Of a stretch of 64,000 nucleotides of DNA, positions 38,512-48,500 are shown piece by piece; positions within the stretch are counted from its first letter, which is position 1; each line of letters starts with the position of its first letter. The translations under genes and the position numbers were made by a program. The stretch comes from Hyphomicrobiales bacterium. Its GTDB lineage: Bacteria; Pseudomonadota; Alphaproteobacteria; Rhizobiales; Beijerinckiaceae. Under the pieces are notes generated by a model that worked only from the letters and a program-made list of their open reading frames with translations, did no database searches and was not told the origin of the DNA. The DNA lies in assembly GCA_026400535.1 (NCBI GenBank), contig JAPLOU010000051.1, forward strand, positions 1 through 64,000, in the 5' to 3' direction.

Positions 38512-38943
38512 TCAGGCGCCGGGATCGCCTTTCAGGCAAGCCGCCGCAATGCCAGCCATGGCGGCGATCTCGTCATTGTCGGAAGTATCGCCGGAGACGC
38601 CAATCGAGCCGATCACCGCGTTGCCGGCATCCCTGATCAGCACGCCGCCAGGAACCGGGATCAGCGCCCCACCGATGGCATGTGTTGCTGCGGCAATGAA
38701 ATGGGGCCGCTCGGCGGTCATGCGGGCGATGGCGCGCGAGCCGACGCCGAGGCTGATCGCGCCCATGGCCTTGCCGCGTGCAATGTCGCCGCGCTTGAGG
38801 CTGGTGCCGTCCTCGCAGACAGACAGTTTCACGGCGCCGCGCTCGTCAAGAATGACGATCGCCAGCGGGTTCATCGCCTTGGAGCGGGCCTCGGACAGGG
38901 TTGCGGCCAGAATAGTCTGCGCGGCGGCGAGCGAAAGCGGCAT
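38512..38943 (-). CDS. GlcG/HbpS-family heme-binding-like protein
   Basis: A 143-residue protein of the GlcG/HbpS (DUF336) family, starting LSLAAAQTILAATLSEARSK and ending with GGVLIRDAGNAVIGSIGVSG, the family glycine-rich strand-loop. Such proteins bind heme or cobalamin or accompany glycolate and diol metabolism. It is convergent with the YfhO-like gene, with only seven bases between. No partner is adjacent. Confidence 0.88.
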   Translation of the reverse strand: MPLSLAAAQTILAATLSEARSKAMNPLAIVILDERGAVKLSVCEDGTSLKRGDIARGKAMGAISLGVGSRAIARMTAERPHFIAAATHAIGGALIPVPGGVLIRDAGNAVIGSIGVSGDTSDNDEIAAMAGIAAACLKGDPGA

Positions 38944-39075
38944 GGTCTGATCTCCGGGTCAGCGGCGCAGCCCGATCCGGAGCCGCGCGCAATCGCACCG
39001 TTTATGCGCGACCATGGCCTGCCGGTCACCTGCCTTCGCAGCCATGCACTGTTTCAAATGTGGAAAAAATCTCCG

Positions 39076-39213
39076 TCAGGAGCGACGCTGATTTTCGGCG
39101 CGCTCCGTCCGCAGAGCCATCACGGCTGCCCAGATGCTGGCCACCGAGAACAGCATGCCCATCGCGAGATAGACGGTGAATGTTTCACGCACTGCTTCAA
39201 GCAGGTTGGTCAT
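39076..39213 (-). CDS. 45-residue single-helix membrane protein
   Basis: An ATG at 39213 with GGAGG eight bases upstream opens a 45-codon frame. It has a short amphipathic N-terminus (MTNLLEAVRETF), one transmembrane segment (VYLAMGMLFSVASIWAAVMA) and a charged tail (LRTERAENQRRS). The ribosome site and clean topology support a real small protein, although I know no family. It stands alone between the GlcG-like and BON-LysM genes. Confidence 0.6.
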   Translation of the reverse strand: MTNLLEAVRETFTVYLAMGMLFSVASIWAAVMALRTERAENQRRS

Positions 39214-39504
39214 TTTGGCGCCTCCTCTATCGTTGCGACGTGTCTGTGTCGGGTTGGCGGGACACTTGGTTCAATGATTTTGCAGTGCACCATGCGGATC
39301 TGATTGGGGCGAAGATGTGGCTCGGGAGTGGACGATTGAAATCGAGACGGTTCACGAGGGTGTTATCGCAACGTTTGAACGCGTGGGATCGGGCTGCGCG
39401 CGACGGGTTGCAGCATCGGACGTGCCGCATGAAACGGATGCTTGCCCACAGGGTTGCGCTTGTGCTTGATTGTCGCGCAACAAAGAAGCTGCTGGAGATT
39501 ACAC

Positions 39505-39948
39505 ATGGGGTTGTTCAAGTTCATCAAGGATGCGGGTGCCAAGCTTTTTGGCGCAAGTCCTGCCCAGGCGGCGAGCGCCGAAGCCCTGCAGAAGGAACTG
39601 GCGGGCCACGGTCTGCCGGCTCACGTGCAGGTCTCGGTCTCGGGCGACAGAGTGAGCGTATCCGGCGCGGCGATGACGACCGAGGAGGCCGAGCGCATCA
39701 TTCTGGCGCTGGGCAACACCGTGGGCGTCGGGGAGGTCGAAAGCAACCTTATCGTCAACAGCGAGGTGCCGGCCTCGACCATGTACACCGTGAAGAAGGG
39801 TGACACGCTCTGGAAGATCGCTGAATTGCATTACGGCAAGGGCAAGGGTCCGAAATACACCGAGATCGTTGCGGCGAACTCGCCGCCGGTGAAGAACCCT
39901 GATCTCATCATGCCCGGCTGGGTGCTGCGCATCCCGCCGCTCGGCTGA
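39505..39948 (+). CDS. BON-LysM protein (YgaU/Kbp-like)
   Basis: A 147-residue protein. The N-terminus MGLFKFIKDAGAKLFG precedes a BON domain (about residues 25-90) and a LysM domain (YTVKKGDTLWKIAELHYGKG, ending LIMPGWVLRIPPLG). Length and order match E. coli YgaU/Kbp, a potassium-binding cytoplasmic protein. GGAG lies nine bases before the ATG. A strong hairpin follows the gene. Confidence 0.92.
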   Translation: MGLFKFIKDAGAKLFGASPAQAASAEALQKELAGHGLPAHVQVSVSGDRVSVSGAAMTTEEAERIILALGNTVGVGEVESNLIVNSEVPASTMYTVKKGDTLWKIAELHYGKGKGPKYTEIVAANSPPVKNPDLIMPGWVLRIPPLG

Positions 39949-39972
39949 GGTTCCGGATCGAACCAGACAAGG

Positions 39973-40010
39973 CCCGTCAGAACCGCGTGGTTGCGCGGCA
40001 ATCTGACGGG
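39973..40010 (+). terminator. Two-part hairpin after the BON-LysM gene
   Basis: CCCGTCAGA (39973-39981) pairs perfectly with TCTGACGGG (40002-40010). Inside, CCGCG (39983-39987) pairs with CGCGG (39994-39998) around a 6-nt loop. It starts 24 bases past the stop codon. There is a weak T-rich tail (TGTGTTGT), so termination is likely but not certain. Confidence 0.55.
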
Positions 40011-40053
40011 TGTGTTGTGCCGTGTGTTCGCGGAGGGCAGGCTGGAGGCCAGC

Positions 40054-40368
40054 ATGGTGCATGAACTGTCTATGGAAGAGATAGCAGAGGGATTGGGTGC
40101 CGGATCGATTGTGCTGGTCGATGTGCGCGAGGCGCATGAGTTCGCCATGGGTCACATTCCAGGATCGGTCTCGATGCCACTGTCGCAGTTCGATCCAGCT
40201 GTCATGACGATCCCGGACGGCCGGCGAATCGTGTTTTCCTGCGCGGCTGGCGTGCGTTCGCTGCGAGCGCTCTATCTGGCGCGGGCGGCAGGGGTGGATG
40301 TGGACGCGCATTATCTCGGCGGCTTCAAGGACTGGATGATCTCCGGCGGGACTGTTGCGCGCGGCTGA
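40054..40368 (+). CDS. Single-domain rhodanese (sulfurtransferase)
   Basis: A 104-residue rhodanese domain with the usual LVDVREAHEFAMGHIPGSVS and the active-site loop FSCAAGVRS (C63). It would carry sulfane sulfur as a persulfide. GGAGG is six bases before the ATG at 40054, preferred over the longer frame from 39991. The hairpin upstream probably separates it from the BON-LysM gene. The acceptor of its sulfur is unknown. Confidence 0.92.
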   Translation: MVHELSMEEIAEGLGAGSIVLVDVREAHEFAMGHIPGSVSMPLSQFDPAVMTIPDGRRIVFSCAAGVRSLRALYLARAAGVDVDAHYLGGFKDWMISGGTVARG

Positions 40369-40499
40369 AACAGCCGCTCACATCCCGGTGATTTGCCGAA
40401 GACACATGGCCGCATGCAGCCATTCGGACTTGCAGTCACGGCAGAACTGCTTCCCTATCTGCCTTCCCAGCGGCGATAATTGTTCGAGGTCACTGACAG

Positions 40500-42806
40500 A
40501 TGCGTCCAATGAAATTCGGCATGGGCCAGCCTGTGCGTCGGGTTGAAGACCAGCGCTTCATCACGGGGGCGGGCCGGTACACATCAGACATCAGGCCTGA
40601 AAAAGGACTGGTCTCCATGGCTTTGCGCAGCCCGCATGCGCACGCGTCGTTCCGGTTTTCAGATCTCGACTCGGCCCGCGCGATGAAGGGCGTGAAACTC
40701 GTTCTGACCCATGCCGACATTGCCCACCTCGGTGATCTGCCCTGCAAGGGCGTGATCAAGACCGTTGACGGCAGCATGGTCCAGCCAACACCGCGTCCGG
40801 TCCTGCCAAAGGACACGGTGCGCCATGTCGGTGAGGCCATTGCGTTCATCGTGGCCGAGACGCTGAACCAAGCGCGCGACGCGGCCGAGGCGATCGGCGT
40901 CGATTATACCGTCCTGCCATCGGTGACCGGCATCGCGGACGCGACGGCGCCGGGTGCGCCGCTGGTCTGGCCCGACCGGCCCGGCAATATCGCCTTCGTG
41001 GCTGAGCAGGGCGACAGGGCCCGCGCTGATGCCGCCTTTGCCAAGGCTGCGAAAACCGTGTCGCTCACCATCGTCAACAACCGTCTTGTCTCCAGCTATA
41101 TGGAGACGCGTGCCGCGATCGGGGAGTATGACGCCAAGAGCAAGCGCTACACGCTCACGCTCGGCAGCCAGGGCAGCCATGGCGTCCGCGATCTTCTGTG
41201 CAAGGATGTCTTCAAGATCGACCCATCGCGCATGCGGGTGGTGACACCCGATGTGGGCGGCGGCTTCGGCACGAAGATCTTCCTGTACAGCGAGTATCCG
41301 CTGGTGCTGCTGGCGGCGGAAAAGCTGAAGCGTCCTGTAAGCTGGGTCTCGGACCGCACCGAGCATTTCCTGTCGGACACGCATGGGCGCGCGAATCTGG
41401 CGACGGCGACGATGGCGCTGGACGCGAAGGGTGCGTTCATCGGCCTTCGTGTCGCCATGGACGCCGACATGGGGGCGACGCTGTCCCAGTATGCGCCGTT
41501 CATTCCCTGGATCGGTACGACAATGACCCAGGGCTGCTATGACATCCCCGCCGTCCACGTGCAGTTCCGCGGTGTGCTGACCCACACGACGCCGGTCGAC
41601 GCCTATCGCGGGGCAGGGCGCCCGGAAGCGGCCTATCTGATCGAGCGGTTGGTCGATGAGGTGGCGCGCGAGACCGGGCGTAAGCCGGAAGCCGTGCGCA
41701 CGCAGAATTTCATCAAGCCTAAGCAGATGCCCTACAAGACCCAGACCGGACCTGTTTACGATTCCGGCGAGTTTGGTGGCCACATGCGCGAGGCGATGGA
41801 CCGTGCCAACTGGTCCGGGTTTCCCTCCCGCGCGAAAATCGCAGCCCGGACGGGTAAGCTCAGGGGCATCGGAATGGCCTGCTATATAGAAGCCTGCGGC
41901 GGCGGCGGGCCTGAAAGTGCCTGGGTAACGATCGAGGCGGACGGCTCGGCCAGCGTCAAGATTGGCACGCAGTCGAACGGGCAGGGGCACGAGACGGCCT
42001 ATATCCAGCTCGTGTCGCAGGAACTCGACCTGCCGCCCGAGAAGATCCGCGTGCTGCAGGGCGATACGGACCTGATCGAGCACGGCTCCGGAACCGGCGG
42101 CTCGCGCTCTATTCCCGTGGGCGGCGCGGCGCTGGCCCATGCCAGCCGCAAGGTGGCTGACAATCTCAAGGCGCTGGCGGCGGACAAGCTGGAGGCGGCT
42201 GTGGGCGATCTTGAGATCAGCGGCGGCGGCGTGCGCATCGCGGGAACCGACAAGGGCTTGTCCTTCGCCGAGATTGCGAAGCTGCCGGGCGCGACGCCGG
42301 ACATGCTCAACGTCAAGGACACCTGGAAGCCGCCGGAAGCGACCTATCCGAATGGAACCCATGTCGCTGAAATCGAAATTGACATGGAAACCGGCGCAAC
42401 GACGGTTGTGAACTATGTCGTCGTCGACGATTTCGGCGATACGCTCAACCCGCTGATGCTGGCGGGGCAGGTGCATGGTGGCGCCGTGCAGGGCATCGGG
42501 CAGGCGCTGATGGAGGAGGTCAAGTTCGACTCCAGCGGGCAGATGCTCACAGCAAGCTACATGGACTATGCCATGCCGCGAGCGGCTGACGCACCAAGCT
42601 TCTCGTTCTCAACGCGCAATGTGCGCTGCGTAACCAATGCGCTTGGCGTCAAGGGTGCCGGCGAGGCGGGCGCCATCGGGGCCTGCCCGGCGGTGATGAA
42701 CGCGGTGGCTGACGCGCTCAGCCGGGGCGGAAAATCGACCGTCGTGGATATGCCGGCCACGCCGGCCAAGCTGAGGAAGCTGATTGCCGGAGCGGCAAAG
42801 GCCTGA
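40500..42806 (+). CDS. Xanthine dehydrogenase-family molybdopterin-binding subunit (orphan large subunit)
   Basis: A 768-residue protein of the CoxL/aldehyde oxidase family. It starts KFGMGQPVRRVEDQRFITGA and carries molybdenum-cofactor regions GGGFGTKIFLY, DAYRGAGRPEAAYLIERL and GQGHETAYIQLVSQELDL. The active-site loop is AYRGAGR, as in form II members, not the AYxCSFR of true CO dehydrogenase. The FAD and 2Fe-2S subunits that normally accompany it are not adjacent. Two c-type cytochromes and a 2Fe-2S ferredoxin are encoded downstream on the other strand and could carry its electrons. Substrate is unknown. Confidence 0.88.
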   Translation: MRPMKFGMGQPVRRVEDQRFITGAGRYTSDIRPEKGLVSMALRSPHAHASFRFSDLDSARAMKGVKLVLTHADIAHLGDLPCKGVIKTVDGSMVQPTPRPVLPKDTVRHVGEAIAFIVAETLNQARDAAEAIGVDYTVLPSVTGIADATAPGAPLVWPDRPGNIAFVAEQGDRARADAAFAKAAKTVSLTIVNNRLVSSYMETRAAIGEYDAKSKRYTLTLGSQGSHGVRDLLCKDVFKIDPSRMRVVTPDVGGGFGTKIFLYSEYPLVLLAAEKLKRPVSWVSDRTEHFLSDTHGRANLATATMALDAKGAFIGLRVAMDADMGATLSQYAPFIPWIGTTMTQGCYDIPAVHVQFRGVLTHTTPVDAYRGAGRPEAAYLIERLVDEVARETGRKPEAVRTQNFIKPKQMPYKTQTGPVYDSGEFGGHMREAMDRANWSGFPSRAKIAARTGKLRGIGMACYIEACGGGGPESAWVTIEADGSASVKIGTQSNGQGHETAYIQLVSQELDLPPEKIRVLQGDTDLIEHGSGTGGSRSIPVGGAALAHASRKVADNLKALAADKLEAAVGDLEISGGGVRIAGTDKGLSFAEIAKLPGATPDMLNVKDTWKPPEATYPNGTHVAEIEIDMETGATTVVNYVVVDDFGDTLNPLMLAGQVHGGAVQGIGQALMEEVKFDSSGQMLTASYMDYAMPRAADAPSFSFSTRNVRCVTNALGVKGAGEAGAIGACPAVMNAVADALSRGGKSTVVDMPATPAKLRKLIAGAAKA

Positions 42807-42830
42807 GACCGGACGCGCCTGCGTCACCGC

Positions 42831-43760
42831 TCAGGAGGCTGGTCCCGCGCGGCGTCCTGCCCGCGGCGGGAGGGTTTTGAGGTATTCGGCCATGGCGCGC
42901 CGGTCCTCGGCGCTGAGCTTGGCGGTGTTGGCAACAACATCTTCCATCTCGTCGGCGACGAACGAGCCTGCTTTCGTGCCGCCCTTCAGCAGCAGATACT
43001 CGAAATCCTGGACTGTCCAGTCGGCCAGCCCGTCCGACGGATGCTGGCTGATGTTCGGGATGAAACCCTTTCCTTCCGGATTGGCGCCTCCGGCCATCCG
43101 CCCGTCCGGCGTGATTCCGCCCAGGACGTTGCGCCGCGAGTGGCATTCTGCGCAATGGCCGGGGCCTTCGACGAGATAGGCTCCCCGATTGAGCAGTGCC
43201 GAGCGCGCCGGGTCAGGTTCGTATGTCCTGCCATCGAGGAACAGCAGCTTCCAGAAGCCGATTGTGCGGCGGATGTTGAAGGGAAAGCCGATCGCATGGG
43301 GCTTGGTCGCCGTTTCGACGGTGGGCAGTGTCTTCATGAAAGCGTAGAGATCGCGCACGTCCTCGATCCGCATCCGCTGATAGGAGGTGTAGGGAAAGGC
43401 CGGGTAGAGGTGCTCCCCGCCGCGTCCGACGCCCTTCACCATCGCGGTGACGAACTCAGCCTCGTTCCAGCCGCCGATCCCCGCCTTGGCGCTGGTCGAG
43501 ATGTTCGGCACGACAAACGTTCCAAAACCTGTCTTCAGTTCGTGCCCGCCGCCCAGCGAAAGCGGTGCCGTCTTCGGGTCGGCTGCATGACACGAGGCGC
43601 AGCCGCCGATATTGAACAGCGTTTCGCCGTTGGCCAGATCAGCCTTGCGTGCCGGCAAGGCCGACGATGCGATGACCTGAGGCGTGGTCACGACAAACGC
43701 GCCCGCGAGGGTAGCAGCCAACGCGGCCACAGCCAGCTTCAGCAGGGTGAACGGCTTCAA
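42831..43760 (-). CDS. Diheme c-type cytochrome
   Basis: A 309-residue exported protein with a signal peptide-like N-terminus (TLLKLAVAALAATLAGAFVV) and two heme sites, CASCH near residue 54 and CAECH near 207. The second domain has AYLVEGPGHCAECHSRRNVL, as in the cytochrome subunits of membrane alcohol, gluconate and aldehyde dehydrogenases. It is convergent with the molybdenum hydroxylase gene, 24 bases apart, and may be its electron acceptor. Alternatively it serves an unlinked dehydrogenase. Confidence 0.88.
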   Translation of the reverse strand: MKPFTLLKLAVAALAATLAGAFVVTTPQVIASSALPARKADLANGETLFNIGGCASCHAADPKTAPLSLGGGHELKTGFGTFVVPNISTSAKAGIGGWNEAEFVTAMVKGVGRGGEHLYPAFPYTSYQRMRIEDVRDLYAFMKTLPTVETATKPHAIGFPFNIRRTIGFWKLLFLDGRTYEPDPARSALLNRGAYLVEGPGHCAECHSRRNVLGGITPDGRMAGGANPEGKGFIPNISQHPSDGLADWTVQDFEYLLLKGGTKAGSFVADEMEDVVANTAKLSAEDRRAMAEYLKTLPPRAGRRAGPAS

Positions 43761-43857
43761 CGCAGGTTCCTTCCGTCAAAGGGCAGTGGCCCTGGAACGA
43801 CAAAGCGCGCGTAAGGCCACGCGCGCTTCAGGATTGCTGCAGTTTGGTCCGCCCGCG

Positions 43858-44337
43858 TCACTGCAACGGGGTCTGCATGCGCTTGAACGAGTCACTCAAA
43901 CCGGGCGCATATCCGCCGCGGGCACCATGGCAGCTGCCGCATGTTGCCGCAAGCTTCGGATACTCGACCTTGAACGTGGACTCGTCCGTGATCGCGGCCG
44001 CCGTGGTCTTCGCGTCCGCCGCCCACTTGTCGATGATGGCGTTGAACTCGGCCCGCGCCTCCCAGACTTTCGCCGTCGCATCGGTTGAGCCGGTCTTAGA
44101 ATCGTCCGGGAACCCAGCTTTGAACTTGTCCGCATTGTCCTGGATCGCCTTCAGCACCGCCTGGACCGGAGCCATGTTGAAGGGCAATTCGCCCCGCATC
44201 ATCCTGAACGGTTCACCACCGGCCTGGGCAATCGTCCGCATCGCTTCGCGGCGCTGCTTTATGGCGTCTGCGTTCTGAGCGTAGGCTGCGGAGGCCGCAA
44301 CAAGCGTTGCCGCGGTGAGTATGACGAGACGGCGCAT
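43858..44337 (-). CDS. Cytochrome c' family protein
   Basis: A 159-residue periplasmic protein. The signal peptide LVILTAATLVAASAAYAQ is followed by DAIKQRREAMRTIAQAGGEP, and the heme motif CGSCH is near the C-terminus (ATCGSCHGARGG), as in four-helix-bundle cytochromes c'. These bind NO or act in electron transfer. It lies upstream of the diheme cytochrome gene on the same strand, with about 100 bases between, so co-transcription is plausible. Confidence 0.9.
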   Translation of the reverse strand: MRRLVILTAATLVAASAAYAQNADAIKQRREAMRTIAQAGGEPFRMMRGELPFNMAPVQAVLKAIQDNADKFKAGFPDDSKTGSTDATAKVWEARAEFNAIIDKWAADAKTTAAAITDESTFKVEYPKLAATCGSCHGARGGYAPGLSDSFKRMQTPLQ

Positions 44338-44574
44338 GATTTGGATCCTTCCTGCGTTGGTGAGTGCCGCTTGAGTTTCTTCGGCAGCGCATTAGATGCC
44401 ACGCATGGACAGCGCAGCACCCAGCCCGATCGAAGGAAATCTGCCGCCAATCGGAAGGTTACATCTCGCCACATGCGTGTGTAAACCGCTGCAAGCCAGC
44501 CGGCCGCGCACATTTAGTTGATCGTGCGTCAGCGCAAAAGCATCCTTGCAAGACTGCCAGTCTTTCGAATGCTG

Positions 44575-44895
44575 TCAACCCTGCTTGGCAGGCGTGCGCA
44601 CAACCAGGCCGTCAAGACTTTCCTTGACCTTGATCTGGCAGGAGAGGCGTGAGGTCGGCTTCACGTCAAAGGCAAAATCCAGCATGTCCTCTTCCATTGG
44701 CTCAGCCTTCCCGGTGGCGGCAACCCATTCGTCGGCGACATAGACATGGCAGGTGGCGCAGGCGCAGGCACCGCCGCATTCCGCCTCTATGCCCGGGATC
44801 GCGTTCTTGATGGCCGCTTCCATGATGGTCGATCCGGCTTCGGCCTCAACCACGCGTGCCGTGCCGCCCGCATCAATGAAGGTAATCCTTGCCAT
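44575..44895 (-). CDS. Adrenodoxin-type 2Fe-2S ferredoxin
   Basis: A 106-residue ferredoxin. The cluster ligands follow the adrenodoxin spacing: C40, C46, C49 and C86 (C-x5-C-x2-C-x36-C), in [16 protein letters not shown] and SRLSCQIKV. Such ferredoxins feed cytochromes P450, iron-sulfur assembly or ring-hydroxylating enzymes. It is upstream of the cytochrome genes on the same strand, about 240 bases away. The longer frame to 45174 is not supported. Confidence 0.94.
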   Translation of the reverse strand: MARITFIDAGGTARVVEAEAGSTIMEAAIKNAIPGIEAECGGACACATCHVYVADEWVAATGKAEPMEEDMLDFAFDVKPTSRLSCQIKVKESLDGLVVRTPAKQG

Positions 44896-45025
44896 CACAC
44901 ACAGTCCTGTTCCGAAAACCATGACACGGTCGCTGGACAACATGGTCCGCACCCGACAGAGCGCCTCTGTTAAGGCGTGGCGACAGCATTGTGAAGCGGC
45001 CTTACGGCCGTGAGCCGGTGAAATT

Positions 45026-45364
45026 TCAGGCCGCGCCGCGCATGGCGGCGATGGCGGCGCGGGCTTCGTCGGCGGCGAGGGCGAGTTCGCCGTAGCCTTC
45101 CGCGACCGAACGGTGCGTGAGCGCCTCCTCCACCTTCTCCGCTGCCTGTGCCACCTGCCAGGCACCGATTGCACGGGCGGCGCCCTTGAGCGTATGGGCT
45201 GCGTCGCTGCCGATTCTGGCGTTGGCGCTGCGGATGACCATCAGATGCTTCACGCACTGGTCGGCAAAAAGGGCAAGCAGTTCCTGCTCGAGGTCCTGAT
45301 CGCCGCCGCACTGGCGAGCGAGGTGAACAAGGTCGATGGGAGAGACTATTGTGTTGATGGGCAT
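45026..45364 (-). CDS. Hpt-domain phosphotransfer protein
   Basis: A 112-residue protein that is one histidine phosphotransfer domain. The phosphorylatable histidine is H57 in [15 protein letters not shown]. The start at 45364 has GGGAGA upstream. It is divergent from the GPR-like gene with a 205-base gap. No histidine kinase or response regulator is adjacent, so its partners are unknown. A stand-alone Hpt in an alphaproteobacterium may act in a CtrA-type relay, but that is speculative. Confidence 0.88.
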   Translation of the reverse strand: MPINTIVSPIDLVHLARQCGGDQDLEQELLALFADQCVKHLMVIRSANARIGSDAAHTLKGAARAIGAWQVAQAAEKVEEALTHRSVAEGYGELALAADEARAAIAAMRGAA

Positions 45365-45569
45365 GGCCGTTCGATCTCCCTTGACCGATTCCATCCTGCG
45401 TCGGTGGCGCAAGCTTCCAACGGCATGGTAACCGAGACGTTAACGACGTTTGATAAAGTTTGAACTCGAGCGGTTTCTTTCCCGCAAGCGGTCATTTATC
45501 TCTAGGAGTGGTAAACGCGCGGGCCAGTCAGGTCCGTGCTTTGGTGCGTGGCGTGAAAAGGCGGCTCTC

Positions 45570-48500
45570 ATGTCCAAGATCAAGAAGCAGACTGACCCCA
45601 CCGAAGCGGCACTTTCGGCCATCGAGGAAGCGCTCAACCAGGAAATGGCACGGGCTGCCAGCGACGCCCGACAGGGCGCGGTGGCGGTTGATCCGCCCGA
45701 GCCGCGCCTGCCCTCGGTCGGCGACAGGGAGCTTGGCGCGATCGAGCCGAAGCCGACTGCGCCTGCATCGCTGCCGTCTGGTCCGCCGCGGGCTGCAGCG
45801 CCTGCTGTTGTTGCACCCGACACGAGCCGTGTTGCCAACGATGACGGCCGCAACATGAGCGACCTCATCCAGTCCTTCTCCGCGAAGCCGTCGCGCAGGC
45901 CCTATCTGATCGCCCTGCTGGGATCGCTTTTGTGGACGGGCGGCATCGGGTTCCTGCTGCATGACCAGCATGGCGGCCTCGCACCCGCCATGACCGCCGT
46001 GATGGCCTTCAACCCCGGCCAGTTGGCGATCCTCGGCGGCGTGCTGCTGCTGCCGATCTTCCTGATGTTCGCGCTAGCTGGCATCTACGTCCGGACCAGC
46101 GAGATGCGGCTGTCATCGCGCGCGATGACCAATGTGGCCATGCGCCTGTCTGCGCCCGAAACGGTCGCCAGCGATTCGATGGTTTCGCTCTCGCAGGCGA
46201 TCCGCCGCGAAGTTTCGGCGATGGGCGACGGTATCGAACGGGCGGTGGCCCGGGCGGGCGAACTCGAAACCATCGTTCGCTCCGAGATATCCACGCTTGA
46301 ACGGGCCTATTCGGACAATGAGGTCCGCCTGCGCGCGCTGATCGACGAACTCGTCACCCAGCGCGAGGCAATCGTCACCAATTCCGATCGCGTCAAGACC
46401 GCGATCAGCGGCGCACACGAGAACCTGTCGCGTGACCTTGAAACCGCGAGCCGCTCGATCGCTGATGCGGTCAATACCGTCGGCGAGCGCGTCACCGGCG
46501 CGCTCGGCAGCAAGGGCGAGGAGATCACCGGGGCGCTCAGTCGCGCCGGGGACAAGATGGTTGACCAGATCGGCATGCGTGGCACCGATCTTGTCGAGCG
46601 CCTGCAGATGACCTCAAGCGAAGTGAGCGAGCGGCTGACCAAGGCGAGCGAAACCATTGCCGGTTCGCTCGATGACCGTTCCAACCAGATCGCGCAGCGC
46701 CTCGAAAGCACCTCGCTGGCCGTCGCGGGCGAGCTTGACACCCGCTCGCAGGCTGTGGTGGCCCGCCTCGCCGCTTCGACAGAACATGTGACAGCGCAGC
46801 TCGACGCGAAATCGCAGGAGATCACCGCGTCGCTCGAACGCACCGGTTCGGTGCTGACCGAGGGCCTTACCGGCGGTGCGCGCGAAGTCACCCGCTCGAT
46901 TGCCGAGACCGGGCGTTCCGTGGCCGAGGCGATCGCGGCCCGCGCGTCCGAAGTCAACGATACGCTCTCGCAGACCGGGACACGGCTCAGCAGTGATATC
47001 GCCAGCCGTGGCGAAGAGGTGGTCAGCCGCTTCAACGCCACCGGATCGGAGCTCATCGGGCTGCTGTCAACCCGCAGCGGCGAGGTCATGTCCACCTTCC
47101 AGAACAGCGGTGAAATGCTGGCCACCACCATCGCGGAAAGCGGCAGCGCCCTCACGGGCCAGATCGCTGCCGCGGGTGCGGCGATCCACCAGACCCTGAC
47201 CGTCAACGGAAAATCCGTTGCGGACGAGCTTGAGGCCCGGACCGCAAATCTGCGCGAGGTGATCGAAACGCGGACGGCAGAGGCGAAGGGCGTGTTCGCC
47301 ACCGCGACCGAGACCCTGCAGCAGCGTCTGGCCGCCGAGAGCGAGACGGCGCGCGGGCTCATTGCCAGCACGGGCAAGGAAATCGTGATGGCGCTGGCCG
47401 GGCAGGGCGCCCGTGTCAACGAAGCGCTCGCGGCCAATGGGGCATCGATCCTGCAGACAGTCGAGGTGCGCGGCAAGGAACTGGAAGCCAGTTTTGCCGG
47501 GCGCCTTGTCGCTCTGGAGGACATCATCGTCCATCGCGGCGGACTTTTGACCGAGAAGATCTCGACTGATTCGGCACGTTTCACCGAGGAAATGGGCCAG
47601 CGGCTGATGCAGATCGAGACGCTGCTGACCAAGGAAGGCGAGCAGCTGATCGACCGCCTGACCCAGCGTACGGACAGCGCCGCCATGACGCTTGTTGCCC
47701 GCACCAGCGAAGCAGCAGAGGCTATGGAAAGCCAGATCAAGGCCTTCGAGGACCGGTCCGGCGCCAAGAGCGCCGAAATCGCCAATTCGCTCGACAGCCT
47801 GATCGCGCGCATCGACATCAATCTGGGCAACCGTGCGCAGGTGCTGAACGAGGCCCTCGTGGAGCGCACGGTCGACATCGCACGCGTTCTGGCCGAAGGC
47901 GGCCGCGACGTGACGCAGGCCCTCGCGGCCAAGGCCGACGAGATCGGGGCGGTCGTGACCTCAAAGAGCGAGGCCCTGACGCTGACCCTTTCGACAAAGG
48001 CTGACGAAATCAACAATACGTTGGGTGGTCGGGCCCTGGAAATCGCCGATACGTTGGACCAGCGCATCGCGCGCTTCGAGGAACGGGTCGTCAACCGGCT
48101 CGACGCTGTCTCCGGCACGCTGGACGAGCGCAGCCGCCTTATCGCTGAGACCTTGCAGGCCAAGTCGGACGGCATTTCCGCGACGCTGGGCGCTCGGGCG
48201 GAGGATCTGCGTCAGCTGTTCGACGACAAGGGCACGGGCGTCGTGACGGCGCTCGGCCAGCGCGGCGAAATCATCGCCTCCGACATTGCCGCCATCGGTC
48301 AGGCTGTGGTGACAACGATCGAGAGCCGTGGCGCGAGCATCGTGGAAGGGCTGCGTGAGCGGGGCGGTGAGATCACGACAGCGCTGCAAGCATCCAGCGC
48401 CTATCTCACGACCGAACTCGACCAACGCACGGGAGCCATCGCCGCGGCGCTGGCCAGTTCGCAGGAACAGTTGCGCCAGACGCTTGACAATGGAACGGCC

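Noticed and set aside
40659-42476. A 605-codon minus-strand open frame across the molybdenum hydroxylase gene
   Set aside because: It is a typical antisense shadow in high-G+C DNA, with a His/Arg-rich composition and no motif.
40500-42806. Aerobic CO dehydrogenase large subunit
   Set aside because: The active-site loop reads AYRGAGR and lacks the AYxCSFR cysteine, and the partner subunits are not adjacent.
45420-45460. A CtrA-type site (TTAA-N7-TTAA) upstream of the GPR-like gene
   Set aside because: Only TTAACGACGTTTGAT is present, with the second half imperfect. Single degenerate matches of this kind are expected by chance.
46307-48175. A 622-codon minus-strand open frame inside the GPR-like gene
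   Set aside because: It mirrors the repetitive plus-strand coding sequence, is rich in Ser and Arg, and shows no domain. The plus-strand protein has membrane segments, periodicity and a conserved end.
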